35,062 nt of DNA, from assembly GCA_902786975.1 (NCBI GenBank), contig CADAES010000020.1, positions 1 through 35,062 on the forward strand. Direction: 5' to 3'. The stretch comes from an uncultured Ruminococcus sp. Its GTDB lineage: Bacteria; Bacillota; Clostridia; Oscillospirales; Ruminococcaceae. Position 1 is the first letter of the stretch, and each line of letters begins with the position of its first letter. A program made the translations under genes and the position numbers. The notes beneath the pieces are model-generated. The model was not told the origin of the DNA and ran no database searches. It saw only the letters and a program-made list of their open reading frames with translations. Of this stretch, positions 16,223-23,993 are shown one piece after another.

Positions 16223-16417
16223 CTGCGCTGCTTACAAAAAGTTTTGATTTTTGAGGGAGATTTTTTTCTCTCGCCCGTAAAATGCGGATATCAATATATT
16301 GTACAGGAGAATTTTGACAAGTCCAAGACATAGGTGAATTTTTTAACAAAGCTTTAAACGGTGCAGACTGCCAAACCAAAAGGTTACAATTTGTTGACAA
16401 ATCGGCATTTTTACTTA

Positions 16418-16446
16418 TTGACAAAGGGTTTGAGGTTTGTTATAAT
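16418..16446 (+). promoter_or_regulatory. Consensus promoter of the GH25 lysozyme gene
   Basis: TTGACA (16418-16423), a 17-bp spacer, and TATAAT (16441-16446) with an extended TG. A second TTGACA lies 24 bp upstream. This is the strongest-looking promoter in the window. Confidence 0.88.
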
Positions 16447-16506
16447 TAGATAAAATCTTCTTTTATTCGATTTGTTTTTGGTAAAATAGTCACATCGGAG
16501 GAACAG

Positions 16507-18900
16507 ATGAAACTTCTAAGAAAAATCACAAGCACGGTCTGTGCATTAGCGCTGTGCGTTCAGGCGGCAGGTGCGGTAAGCGCCGAACAGCTCGGTGTCC
16601 ATACGGATAAGGGCGTCGCAGTCGCAAACGTTGATGAAAACAGTTCGTGTCTTTCTTATCTCAAGGACATCGCCGTAAACGACGACCCGTCCTACATCAA
16701 ATTCGTCAGAAACCAGCAGCGTGTCGGCATAACCGATTTCAGCTCGCTTGTATCGCACCAGGAGCGCTTCAACGGCTTCAACAAGATCTACGGCATAGAC
16801 GTTTCACAGTTTAACGGCGAGATAGACTTTGTTAAGGTCAAGAACGAGGGCTATCAGTTCGTGATAATCCGTGCAGGAGCAAGAGGCTACGGTCAGTCAG
16901 GCGTAATGATAGCCGATACTGATTTTGAAAAGAATATCGATAACGCTAAAAAAGCAGGTCTTATGGTAGGCGTGTACTTCTATACACAGGCAATTACCAA
17001 AGCGGAGGTCAAGCAGGAGGCTGATTTCTGTATCAAGAAGATAGCCGGAAGAAAGCTGGATCTTCCGGTGTACTTTGATATCGAGCCTGCTTACGACTGG
17101 ACAGGGCTTCCCGGAAGACTTGTTGCCGCTAAGTTCTCAAAGGCAAAAAAGGCAGAGCTTTGCACCTATTTCTGCGACCTTATCGAGAAAGCGGGCTATA
17201 CAGGCGGTATAACCTCCTGCAAGTCGTGGTTCGACTGCGAGATAGATATGAGCAAGCTTGAAAACAAGTACGATATCTGGCTTGCACACTATACCGAGAG
17301 CACAAACTACGAAAATGCGTACAATATGTGGCAGTTCGCAAGCACAAGAAAGATAGAGGGCGTCCAGTCCAACTGCACCGATCAGGACGTAAGATACATA
17401 GACACAGTAAGACCTACCGGATATCTCAAGCTCAAGGCAAAGGCAGCTGCCGACAAAGTAACTTTGAACTGGAACGCAGTTGCGAACGTTACAGGCTACA
17501 ACATCTATAAGAAGGACAGCTCGGGCAAGGCCGTTCTCGTTTCACAGACAAAGAAAACGAGCTGCACGCTCGATCGTGACGATACCGACGCCGTGTATTA
17601 TGTCCAGGCTTTCAACATAGTTGATGGCAAGACCTACTACTCGGGCAACTCAAACAGCGTCAGCATCAGCGGCGCAAAGGTAAGCGGCGCTGCAGCCGAC
17701 AATACCACAGAGAACACCGTTTTACTCAGCTGGAATGCAGTGACCGGAGCATCAGGCTACGTCATCTGCACCGAAAACAGCAAGGGCGCTCTTACCGAGA
17801 TAGGAACATCGAACACAGCTTCGTTCACCGCTTCGGGACTCAAAAAGAGCACAGAGTATACCTTCAGAGTTATGGCTTACTATAACGCAGACGGCTCGAA
17901 GGCATATAAAAACGGCGTTTCGGTCAAGGGAAAAGCGTCAGATGCGATAAAGGTTTCCACATTCATAAAGGTGAATGTGGAAGCAGTCGAGCTGGTCGGC
18001 ACGGACAGATACGAGACCGCAGCGCTCGTTTCAAAGCAGACTTTCCCCAACGGCTCAAATACTGTTGTTCTCGCAACGGGAGAGAGGTACGAGGACGCTC
18101 TGGTGTCCGCACCTATGGCAAGAGCTTATAACGCTCCCGTCCTGCTCACCACTAAAAACGAGATAAGAAACTATACCTATAAAGAGATAAAGCGCCTCGG
18201 CGCAAAGAAGGTCTACGTTATCGGAGGCTACGACAGGCTTTCCGAAAAGGTGGACACTGCACTTGAAAAAATGGGCTGCGAGGTACGCAGAGTGTTCAGC
18301 AGCTTCACCAACGACGACTTCGGCACGGCTGTCTACGTTTCGGCTAATATGGACCTCGCAAGAGGCAGCGCTCCCACAGAGGTATTTATCTCAACTGTAG
18401 AGTGCTATGCGGATATGCTTTCCGTAGCAGGCGTCGCAGCAGCCAAGAACGCTCCGGTGCTGTATATCGCAAAAAACGGTATCATCGACGGCGCAACCAA
18501 GTATTACCTCAACGGCATCAAGAACAGTCTGAAAAATATCTATATCATCGGCGGTACACAGGCTGTCGGCGCAGCAGCGGACAAAACACTCGGCGAGTAT
18601 GCAAATGTGACGAGGATAGGCGGCGCAGACAGATATGAGACCTGTATCATGGTCAATAAGTACTTTGCCAAGGAGCTTTCCGGCGACAGCATATGTGTCA
18701 CGACGGGCTATCAGTTCCCCGACGCTATGGCAGGTGGTGCATTTGCAGCAGTAAACAAGGCTCCCGTGTTCATCGCAGACAGGTCGCTCAGCACCGCACA
18801 GAAGCAGTACCTCAAGACCAAGTGCCCCACCAAGCTTTACAGGCTCGGCGGCAGAGGACTTGACGCAAATACCTTTATAAAGGCTATAAACGGAAAATAG
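16507..18900 (+). CDS. Secreted GH25 lysozyme with Fn3 repeats and cell-wall-binding repeat 2 modules
   Basis: A 797-residue exported wall hydrolase. The signal peptide is about residues 1-26 (cleavage near VSA). The GH25 domain (about 94-300) begins YGIDVSQFNGEIDF. D98 and the FDIE pair (D191, E193) are its catalytic acidic residues. Two Fn3-like domains (about 307-395 and 396-490) follow, with paired NWNAVANVTGYNIY and SWNAVTGASGYVI strands. Three cell-wall-binding-2 (PF04122) repeats (about 497-797) follow, seen from VGTDRYETA, IGGADRYETC and YVIGGYD/YIIGGTQ. Such repeats anchor proteins non-covalently to wall polymers in Clostridia. It should cleave the MurNAc-GlcNAc backbone. SD GGAGG precedes the ATG. 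It is monocistronic, with strong promoter and terminator, suggesting high expression. Confidence 0.93.
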   Translation: MKLLRKITSTVCALALCVQAAGAVSAEQLGVHTDKGVAVANVDENSSCLSYLKDIAVNDDPSYIKFVRNQQRVGITDFSSLVSHQERFNGFNKIYGIDVSQFNGEIDFVKVKNEGYQFVIIRAGARGYGQSGVMIADTDFEKNIDNAKKAGLMVGVYFYTQAITKAEVKQEADFCIKKIAGRKLDLPVYFDIEPAYDWTGLPGRLVAAKFSKAKKAELCTYFCDLIEKAGYTGGITSCKSWFDCEIDMSKLENKYDIWLAHYTESTNYENAYNMWQFASTRKIEGVQSNCTDQDVRYIDTVRPTGYLKLKAKAAADKVTLNWNAVANVTGYNIYKKDSSGKAVLVSQTKKTSCTLDRDDTDAVYYVQAFNIVDGKTYYSGNSNSVSISGAKVSGAAADNTTENTVLLSWNAVTGASGYVICTENSKGALTEIGTSNTASFTASGLKKSTEYTFRVMAYYNADGSKAYKNGVSVKGKASDAIKVSTFIKVNVEAVELVGTDRYETAALVSKQTFPNGSNTVVLATGERYEDALVSAPMARAYNAPVLLTTKNEIRNYTYKEIKRLGAKKVYVIGGYDRLSEKVDTALEKMGCEVRRVFSSFTNDDFGTAVYVSANMDLARGSAPTEVFISTVECYADMLSVAGVAAAKNAPVLYIAKNGIIDGATKYYLNGIKNSLKNIYIIGGTQAVGAAADKTLGEYANVTRIGGADRYETCIMVNKYFAKELSGDSICVTTGYQFPDAMAGGAFAAVNKAPVFIADRSLSTAQKQYLKTKCPTKLYRLGGRGLDANTFIKAINGK

Positions 18901-18909
18901 TTTTTTCGG

Positions 18910-18939
18910 AGAACGGGCAGAAATGTCCGTTCTTTTTTT
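18910..18939 (+). terminator. Intrinsic terminator of the GH25 gene
   Basis: AGAACGGGCA (18910-18919) pairs with TGTCCGTTCT (18924-18933) with one wobble, followed by TTTTTT. Confidence 0.9.
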
Positions 18940-19107
18940 ATTTCAGCATACTTTCTTTATATTTTCACACAATTTTCATAATTGACGGGTAATATATATC
19001 CAAGGTAACAAGGACACCGCAGAGAAATTCAGGCAGATGCCGGAAAGTTTTTTGAAAGCTCCTGTCAAATTACACTTTCACCTTCATATAGAATTTCGGC
19101 AGACTGC

Positions 19108-19230
19108 CCCGACGCCTCGTCGGGACAGGTTGTCGGGAGAACAAAAACCGAACGATTCTTTTCTTTTTTCATAATTATACTTCATTTCGGGGAGAAAGAC
19201 TGTTGCAGCGCAGCGGTCTTTTTCTCTTTG
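19108..19230 (+). promoter_or_regulatory. Structured intergenic segment ending in a terminator, upstream of metF
   Basis: CCCGAC (19108-19113) can pair with either of two GTCGGG copies (19119-19124 or 19132-19137). Further on, AAAGACTG (19195-19202) pairs with a CGGTCTTT arm near 19215, followed by TTTCTCTTT, an intrinsic terminator. This lies upstream of the metF promoter, so it is either a separate short transcript or the end of a longer one. I cannot match it to a known riboswitch. No open frame in 18940-19236 looks coding. Confidence 0.45.
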
Positions 19231-19236
19231 TGATAC

Positions 19237-19265
19237 TTGATTATTGTACGGTAATATGTTATACT
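19237..19265 (+). promoter_or_regulatory. metF promoter
   Basis: TTGATT (19237-19242), a 17-bp spacer, and TATACT (19260-19265) with extended TG. The predicted 5' UTR is only about 30 nt, so no riboswitch fits downstream of it. Confidence 0.75.
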
Positions 19266-19300
19266 TGTTTTCGGAATATCCGTTTAAAGGAGAGATAAAT

Positions 19301-20167
19301 GTGAAGACCTGCACTCTTTTCGAAAAAAGACCCGTGCTTTCATTCGAGGTGTTCCCGCCAAAAAGCACTACACCCGTGGAAAGCATCTACCGTACCATAG
19401 ACGAGCTCAAGGACCTCAAGCCCGATTTCATAAGCGTTACCTACGGCGCAGGCGGAAGCTCAAACAACGCCACTATCGACATCTGTGAGGCAATAAAGAC
19501 CAAGTACGGAATCGAGGCGGCGGCTCACCTTCCCTGTATAAACCTTACACGGCAGCGAGCATCTGAGGAGCTTGAAAGGCTCAAAGCCGCAGGCATAGAG
19601 AACGTGCTTGCGCTGAGGGGAGATATAAATCCCGATGTCGAGCCCAAGCACGAGTTCGAGCACGCCTCGGAGCTTGTTGAGTTTATAAAGGAAAACAGCG
19701 ACCTGAACGTCCTCGGTGCCTGCTATCCCGAAACTCACCCCGAGTCGGAGAATATGATAGACGAGATAAAGCACCTTAAAATGAAGGTCGATGCGGGCTG
19801 CTCGCAGCTTATCACACAGCTTTTCTTCGACAACGAGGATTTCTACCAGTTCTACGAAAAGACCCGTATCGCAGGTATCGACGTACCCATAGAAGCAGGC
19901 ATAATGCCCGTCACTAACACAAAGCAGATAAAGCGCATGGTCGCTATAACCCACGCAAAGCTGCCCAAAAAGTTCGTCAGGATAATGGAAAAGTACGAAA
20001 ACGACCCTGTTGCCCTGCGTGATGCGGGCATCGCCTATGCCGTTTCGCAGATAGTGGACCTTATCGCAAACGATGTGGACGGGATACATCTTTACACGAT
20101 GAACAATCCATATATCGCCGACAAGATATGCAGTGCGGTCGGAACGCTGTTTTCTGCCGGCGAATAG
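19301..20167 (+). CDS. metF: Methylenetetrahydrofolate reductase (MetF)
   Basis: A 288-residue FAD-dependent TIM-barrel enzyme that reduces 5,10-methylene-THF to 5-methyl-THF for methionine synthesis and one-carbon metabolism. The N-terminal SFEVFPPK carries the catalytic Glu (E16). SVTYGAGGS, LALRGD and the QLFFDN region fit the family, as does the length. The start is GTG at 19301, 6-7 nt after AAAGGAGAG. The upstream ATG at 19244 lies within the promoter and is rejected. It is monocistronic, with no metH or fhs gene in the window. Confidence 0.95.
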   Translation: MKTCTLFEKRPVLSFEVFPPKSTTPVESIYRTIDELKDLKPDFISVTYGAGGSSNNATIDICEAIKTKYGIEAAAHLPCINLTRQRASEELERLKAAGIENVLALRGDINPDVEPKHEFEHASELVEFIKENSDLNVLGACYPETHPESENMIDEIKHLKMKVDAGCSQLITQLFFDNEDFYQFYEKTRIAGIDVPIEAGIMPVTNTKQIKRMVAITHAKLPKKFVRIMEKYENDPVALRDAGIAYAVSQIVDLIANDVDGIHLYTMNNPYIADKICSAVGTLFSAGE

Positions 20168-20201
20168 CAGTCGGCACACAGCCGGACAGAAAAGCTTTCG
20201 T

Positions 20202-20237
20202 AAACAGCACGGTTTTGCGTGCTGTTTTTTTGTTTTT
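20202..20237 (+). terminator. metF terminator
   Basis: AAACAGCACG (20202-20211) and CGTGCTGTTT (20218-20227) form a perfect stem, followed by TTTTTTGTTTTT. Confidence 0.92.
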
Positions 20238-20266
20238 GCGAAACGAGTTTTTCGTCGATCCCACAT

Positions 20267-20283
20267 TGTAACCGAAAGTTACA
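20267..20283. promoter_or_regulatory. GlnR/TnrA-type site (TGTNA-N7-TNACA)
   Basis: TGTAA, seven bases, then TTACA: an exact match to the nitrogen-regulator consensus of Firmicutes. A further GTTACA follows at 20289-20294. It lies about 370 bp upstream of the solute-binding protein promoter. Because the pattern has only eight fixed bases, chance is a serious alternative. Confidence 0.4.
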
Positions 20284-20351
20284 AAACGGTTACAGGTACT
20301 TTTTCGGACAGTTGAAAACTCCGAGGGTGCCATATTTTTTTGTTGAAAAGT

Positions 20352-20387
20352 CGGTTGAAAATGTTAAAAACACGCAGTTTTCAACCG
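20352..20387. repeat. 10-bp inverted repeat with GTTGAAAA words
   Basis: CGGTTGAAAA (20352-20361) and TTTTCAACCG (20378-20387) are perfect inverted copies around a 16-nt loop. GTTGAAAA occurs twice more just upstream (near 20307 and 20342), and a CTTTCAAC lies downstream near 20415. No T tract follows, so it is not an ordinary terminator. The rest of the 546-nt gap between metF and the next gene shows TTGTGCAA repeats near 20550 and no convincing gene. Confidence 0.5.
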
Positions 20388-20633
20388 CCGTGAGAGCTAT
20401 TTCTTCAAATCTTTCAACATCTGTACGTTTTTTAAGACTGATGAAAGGTTACAGAGACTGCTTTAATATCTTTAAACAGTCCCGAAAATTGTACAAAAAT
20501 CGCCGCCCCGGGCTTCGAAAAAATTACAGGGGACAGTTTCGCAGATGCTTGTGCAAGTTGTGCAAAATGCCGCAAACAAGCGCTGACAGTGCTTTGCAAA
20601 TTGCCAAAAAACTCAGAAAATGGCGTATTTGTA

Positions 20634-20662
20634 TTTACACGCAGAAATTTTTGTGGTATTAT
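20634..20662 (+). promoter_or_regulatory. Promoter of the solute-binding lipoprotein gene
   Basis: TTTACA (20634-20639), a 17-bp spacer and TATTAT (20657-20662) preceded by TGTGG. Confidence 0.75.
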
Positions 20663-20713
20663 GTTAGAGCACAAAACGCCGGAAGGCGTGATATGAAGAA
20701 AGGACAGGTAAAA

Positions 20714-21541
20714 ATGAAAGGTATTTTCAAAAAGATAGCGATAGCTGCAATGGCAGCGGCTATGCTGCTTTCGGTAGGCTGCGGCAGCTCGTCCAGCAGC
20801 AAGTCGGACGCATCGTCGTCAAAGGACGATTCGCTTCAGAAGGTAATGGACGCTGGAAAGCTCAGACTCGGTCTTGATGCGACCTTCAAGCCTATGGGCT
20901 ATACAGACGAGAACGACAAGATTGTCGGCTTTGATATCGACCTTGCAGAGGAAGTCTGCAAGAGGATGGGTATAAAGCTCGAGCCTGTCGGAGTTGACTG
21001 GGACACCAAGGAGCAGGACCTCAACGCAGATAAGATAGACTGCATCTGGAACGGTCTTTCGGTAAGCGACGAGAGAAAGAAGCAGATGCTGATGAGCGAG
21101 CCTTATATGAATAACAAAATGGTGTTCATGGTGAATAAGGACAGCGGCATAAAGTCCAAGGACGACCTCAAGGGCAAGAAGGTAGCCGTTCAGAACGGTT
21201 CGACCGCACAGGATACCCTCAAGGGTGCAGACATCTACAGCGACCTTACAGTCAGCGAGCTGGGCACTAATGTAGAAGCTATCCAGCAGCTGGAGCTGAA
21301 AATGGTAGACGCAGTATTCCTTGATTCTGTCGTAGCAGACTACGAGATAACCTCAACAGGCAAGCCCTACGAGACACTTTCCGATACCCTTTACGAGGAG
21401 CAGTACGCTGTCGGTTTCAAGCTCGGTGCAAATGAGCTTTGCAAGAAGATAGAGGACACCCTCAAGGAAATGAAGAAGGACGGAAAGACCGAAGAGATAG
21501 CTAAAAAGTGGTTCGGAAGCGACGTTACCACCATAAAGTAA
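20714..21541 (+). CDS. Amino-acid ABC transporter substrate-binding lipoprotein (PF00497 family)
   Basis: A 275-residue periplasmic-binding-type lipoprotein. A signal peptide with lipobox LSVGC places the lipidated Cys at residue 23, followed by a Ser-rich linker. The mature part has the polar amino-acid binding pattern: LRLGLDATFKPMGYTDEN, VGFDIDLAEEVCKRMG, and LSVSDERKKQMLMSEPY. It would capture an amino acid at the outer membrane face for an ABC importer. The ligand cannot be read from sequence. The ATG at 20714 gives a textbook signal peptide. An in-frame ATG seven codons upstream (20693) also has an SD-like GGAAGG. No permease or ATPase gene is adjacent, so its partners must lie elsewhere. 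Confidence 0.9.
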   Translation: MKGIFKKIAIAAMAAAMLLSVGCGSSSSSKSDASSSKDDSLQKVMDAGKLRLGLDATFKPMGYTDENDKIVGFDIDLAEEVCKRMGIKLEPVGVDWDTKEQDLNADKIDCIWNGLSVSDERKKQMLMSEPYMNNKMVFMVNKDSGIKSKDDLKGKKVAVQNGSTAQDTLKGADIYSDLTVSELGTNVEAIQQLELKMVDAVFLDSVVADYEITSTGKPYETLSDTLYEEQYAVGFKLGANELCKKIEDTLKEMKKDGKTEEIAKKWFGSDVTTIK

Positions 21542-21554
21542 TATCTGCTGACTG

Positions 21555-21585
21555 ACCGCCCGGGACAAACCCGGGCGGTTTTTTG
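21555..21585 (+). terminator. Terminator of the solute-binding protein gene
   Basis: ACCGCCCGGG (21555-21564) and CCCGGGCGGT (21570-21579) form a perfect 10-bp GC-rich stem, followed by a TTTTT run. Confidence 0.93.
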
Positions 21586-21596
21586 TGCCTATACGG

Positions 21597-21625
21597 TTTA
21601 CAATGGGCGGATTATGTGATATAAT
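21597..21625 (+). promoter_or_regulatory. Promoter of the six-gene operon
   Basis: TTTACA (21597-21602), a 17-bp spacer, and TATAAT (21620-21625) with extended TG. Confidence 0.82.
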
Positions 21626-21663
21626 CAAATGGAAAAGTCAGCGTGCAAAGGGGGGACGGCGTT

Positions 21664-22029
21664 TTGCAGGACGATATATTCAAAACGGTGCTGCAGACTC
21701 TGAAAAGCCGCCCGAAAAGGCTTGAGGATACGGAAGTGTGGCTGTTCAACGCAGTCAACACCGCAAGAGCACTTATAGACAGCACCGATAAAAATGCCCT
21801 TGAAAACGATGTGTTCACAGGCTGCAGGACCGTAAGTGAGATACAGCTCAGCTTTGATATGATACAGGGCAAATACGGCAGAAAGTTCAGCTCGGCATCA
21901 AACAGGACATATAACTATCTTTGCTCGCTGGTGGCGTTTTGCGAGGATAAGGAGCTTTCAGACGATGAGCTTATGCTGATAAGTCAGTATAACAGGATCG
22001 AAAAATATCTGTTGTACGAGCTGGGATAA
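21664..22029 (+). CDS. Hypothetical small soluble protein
   Basis: A 121-residue, mostly helical, acidic protein with no membrane segment or signal peptide. It begins MQDDIFKTVLQTLKS and ends with an IEKYLLYEL stretch. I recognise no family. The TTG at 21664 is preferred because GGGGGG ends 8 nt before it. A GTG at 21643 in the same frame lies upstream of that SD and has none of its own. It is first gene of the operon and is followed 14 nt later by the TfoX-like gene. Confidence 0.7.
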   Translation: MQDDIFKTVLQTLKSRPKRLEDTEVWLFNAVNTARALIDSTDKNALENDVFTGCRTVSEIQLSFDMIQGKYGRKFSSASNRTYNYLCSLVAFCEDKELSDDELMLISQYNRIEKYLLYELG

Positions 22030-22043
22030 GGGGGGAGAAAACG

Positions 22044-22361
22044 ATGGCATCGAAAAAGGAGTACCTTGAATATGTACTGGAGCAGCTCTCGGGGCTGGAG
22101 GACATCACGTTCAAGGCGATGATGGGGGAGTTCATACTCTATTACAAAGGCAGGATATTCGGCGGGATATACGATGACAGGCTGCTGGTAAAGCCTGTGA
22201 AAGCAGCTGTAAAACTGATGCCCGATGCGCCGTCCGAGCTTCCGTATGATGGTGCAAAACCGATGCTGCTCGTTGACAGCATCGACGACAGAGAGTTCCT
22301 CTGCGAGCTTGTCGGGGCAATGTATGACGAGCTTCCCGAGCCTAAGAAAAAGAAGAAATAA
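22044..22361 (+). CDS. TfoX/Sxy N-terminal-domain protein
   Basis: A 105-residue protein. The pattern MASKKEYLEYVLEQLSGL, FKAMMGEFILYYKG and IFGGIYDDRLLVKP is the TfoX N-terminal domain (PF04993), and it ends in a poly-Lys tail. In gammaproteobacteria full-length TfoX promotes competence gene expression. Stand-alone domains like this in Firmicutes have no established role, so no competence function is claimed. A strong SD (AAGGGGGGAGA) precedes the ATG. It lies between a hypothetical and a TIGR04076-like gene in the operon. Confidence 0.85.
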   Translation: MASKKEYLEYVLEQLSGLEDITFKAMMGEFILYYKGRIFGGIYDDRLLVKPVKAAVKLMPDAPSELPYDGAKPMLLVDSIDDREFLCELVGAMYDELPEPKKKKK

Positions 22362-22372
22362 GGAGCAGAAAA

Positions 22373-22753
22373 ATGAAAAAGTGGTATGATGAAGAATACG
22401 AGTTCACGGTTGAGGTCACGGGCTTTCTCCACGGCGACAAGACCGAGAGATACTGCCGCAACGGCGAGGAGATAGGCGACAGATACACCTGCACCTATGG
22501 CTGTCCCGTGAACGAGCAGGGCTATGGCATTTGCTCAAAGACGATGATGATGCTCTATCCGCTAATGGAGGCTGTCCGCAGCGGGGGAGACCTTACAAAG
22601 CTCGGCGGTGACGGAAAGTACAGCAAGATGATAGTCTGTCCCGATGGCTGCGTTATGTTCAGACTGACGGCAAAGCCGCTTGGCAACGAGAATTTCCACA
22701 CGGGCGGTTTCTGGGAATACCCCGACGATAAGACTCAAGGAGATAACAAATGA
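22373..22753 (+). CDS. TIGR04076-like Cys-containing small protein
   Basis: A 126-residue soluble protein with a sparse but recognisable TIGR04076 layout: a VEVTGF strand, a glycine/acid region EEIGDRYTCTYGCPV, GYGICSKTMMMLYPLMEAV, and MIVCPDGCVMFRL. Several Cys residues (YCRN, CTYGCP, CPDGC) could bind metal. The family is found next to varied redox genes and has no assigned reaction. SD AAGGAG lies before the ATG, and its stop overlaps the next ATG as ATGA, so translation of the rRNA methyltransferase is coupled to it. Confidence 0.65.
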   Translation: MKKWYDEEYEFTVEVTGFLHGDKTERYCRNGEEIGDRYTCTYGCPVNEQGYGICSKTMMMLYPLMEAVRSGGDLTKLGGDGKYSKMIVCPDGCVMFRLTAKPLGNENFHTGGFWEYPDDKTQGDNK

Positions 22754-23976
22754 AGATACAACGAAAGTTCCCTGCGTTCACAGTATCAAAAAAGGGCGAA
22801 AGGGAAATAAAAAGCGGGCACCCGTGGGTGTACGACAACGTCATAACAGATGCGCCGACAGACTGCGAGAACGGCTGTATAGCTGATGTTTTCTCTCCGT
22901 CGGGAAGTTACCTCGGCAGCGGCTTTTACAGCGAAATAAGCAAGATACGCATTCGCTTGCTTTCAAACAACGCAAACGAGTCTTTCTCTGACAGCTTCTT
23001 TGAGCGCCGTGTGCAGTATGCCGTAGACTACCGCAAAACTGTTATGGGCAGCGACTTTTCGGCGTGCAGGCTCATTTTCGGTGAGTCCGACGGACTGTGC
23101 GGGCTGACCGTTGACAAGTACGGCGATATCCTAGTGTCGCAGGTGCTGTCCTACGGCATCGACAAGAAAAGAGATGTTATATACAAGGCTCTGTGTGACA
23201 GCCTCGCAAAGGACGGTATTGCCGTGAGGGGCATAATGGAGCGAAACGACGTTGCTATAAGGGAGCTTGAAGGGCTTGAACAGTACAAGGGCTGGTACGA
23301 GGCAGACTGGCTTCCCCCTGCGCCGTCACCTGTGACGGAGATGACCGAAAACGGGATAGTCTACACCGTCGATGTCGAGAACGGACAGAAAACAGGCTTT
23401 TTCCTCGACCAGAAATACAACCGCCTCGCTGCCGCAAAGATAGCAAAGGGCAAAAAGGTGCTTGACTGCTTCACGCACACAGGCTCGTTCGCACTCAACG
23501 CCGCAAAGGGCGGTGCGGCACACGTCACAGCGGTCGATGTGTCGCAGTTCGCCGTTGACACCGCAAGGGAAAACGCTGTAAGAAACGGACTTGACGGGAA
23601 AATGGACTTTGTCTGCGCAGATGTTTTCGACCTGCTCCCCGAGCTTGCAAAGAAAGGCTCGGACTATGATTTCATAATCCTTGATCCGCCTGCGTTCACC
23701 AAGAACCGAAAGACGGTGGACAGCGCCAAGCGTGGCTATAAAGAGATAAACTACCGTGCGATGAAGCTCCTTCCGAGGGGAGGGTATCTTGCGACCTGTT
23801 CCTGCTCGCATTTTATGGACAGCGGGCTGTTCGTAAAGATGCTGATCTCGGCGGCTGCCGATGCGGGAGTGAGCCTTAAACTGATAGAGGCGAGAAGGCA
23901 GAGCCCCGACCACCCGATAATGCTCAACGTTCCCGAAACGGACTATCTCAAATTCTATCTTTTCCAGGTGGTATGA
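22750..23976 (+). CDS. Class I SAM-dependent rRNA methyltransferase, RlmI-like (PUA + methyltransferase)
   Basis: A 408-residue RNA methyltransferase. An N-terminal PUA domain (about 1-85, KKGEREIKSGHPWVYDN) precedes a linker and a Rossmann methyltransferase. The SAM-binding motif is LDCFTHTGSFAL near residue 237, with an acidic AVDVS motif after it. The catalytic-site motif is ILDPPAFTK, and CSCSHFM follows. Architecture and length match RlmI, which makes m5C1962 in 23S rRNA. The exact target in this organism is inferred. The start overlaps the previous gene's stop (ATGA). Confidence 0.9.
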   Translation: MKIQRKFPAFTVSKKGEREIKSGHPWVYDNVITDAPTDCENGCIADVFSPSGSYLGSGFYSEISKIRIRLLSNNANESFSDSFFERRVQYAVDYRKTVMGSDFSACRLIFGESDGLCGLTVDKYGDILVSQVLSYGIDKKRDVIYKALCDSLAKDGIAVRGIMERNDVAIRELEGLEQYKGWYEADWLPPAPSPVTEMTENGIVYTVDVENGQKTGFFLDQKYNRLAAAKIAKGKKVLDCFTHTGSFALNAAKGGAAHVTAVDVSQFAVDTARENAVRNGLDGKMDFVCADVFDLLPELAKKGSDYDFIILDPPAFTKNRKTVDSAKRGYKEINYRAMKLLPRGGYLATCSCSHFMDSGLFVKMLISAAADAGVSLKLIEARRQSPDHPIMLNVPETDYLKFYLFQVV

Positions 23977-23993
23977 AAAAGGGGGTATACTTG

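Noticed and set aside
16218-16424. 68-codon minus-strand frame before the GH25 gene
   Set aside because: No SD, and it overlaps the -35 region of the consensus promoter. Treated as noncoding.
20219-20713. Open frame extending the solute-binding protein to 440 residues
   Set aside because: The extension covers the metF terminator arm, inverted repeats and the promoter. Its composition is not protein-like, and the lipoprotein signal peptide starts at 20714.
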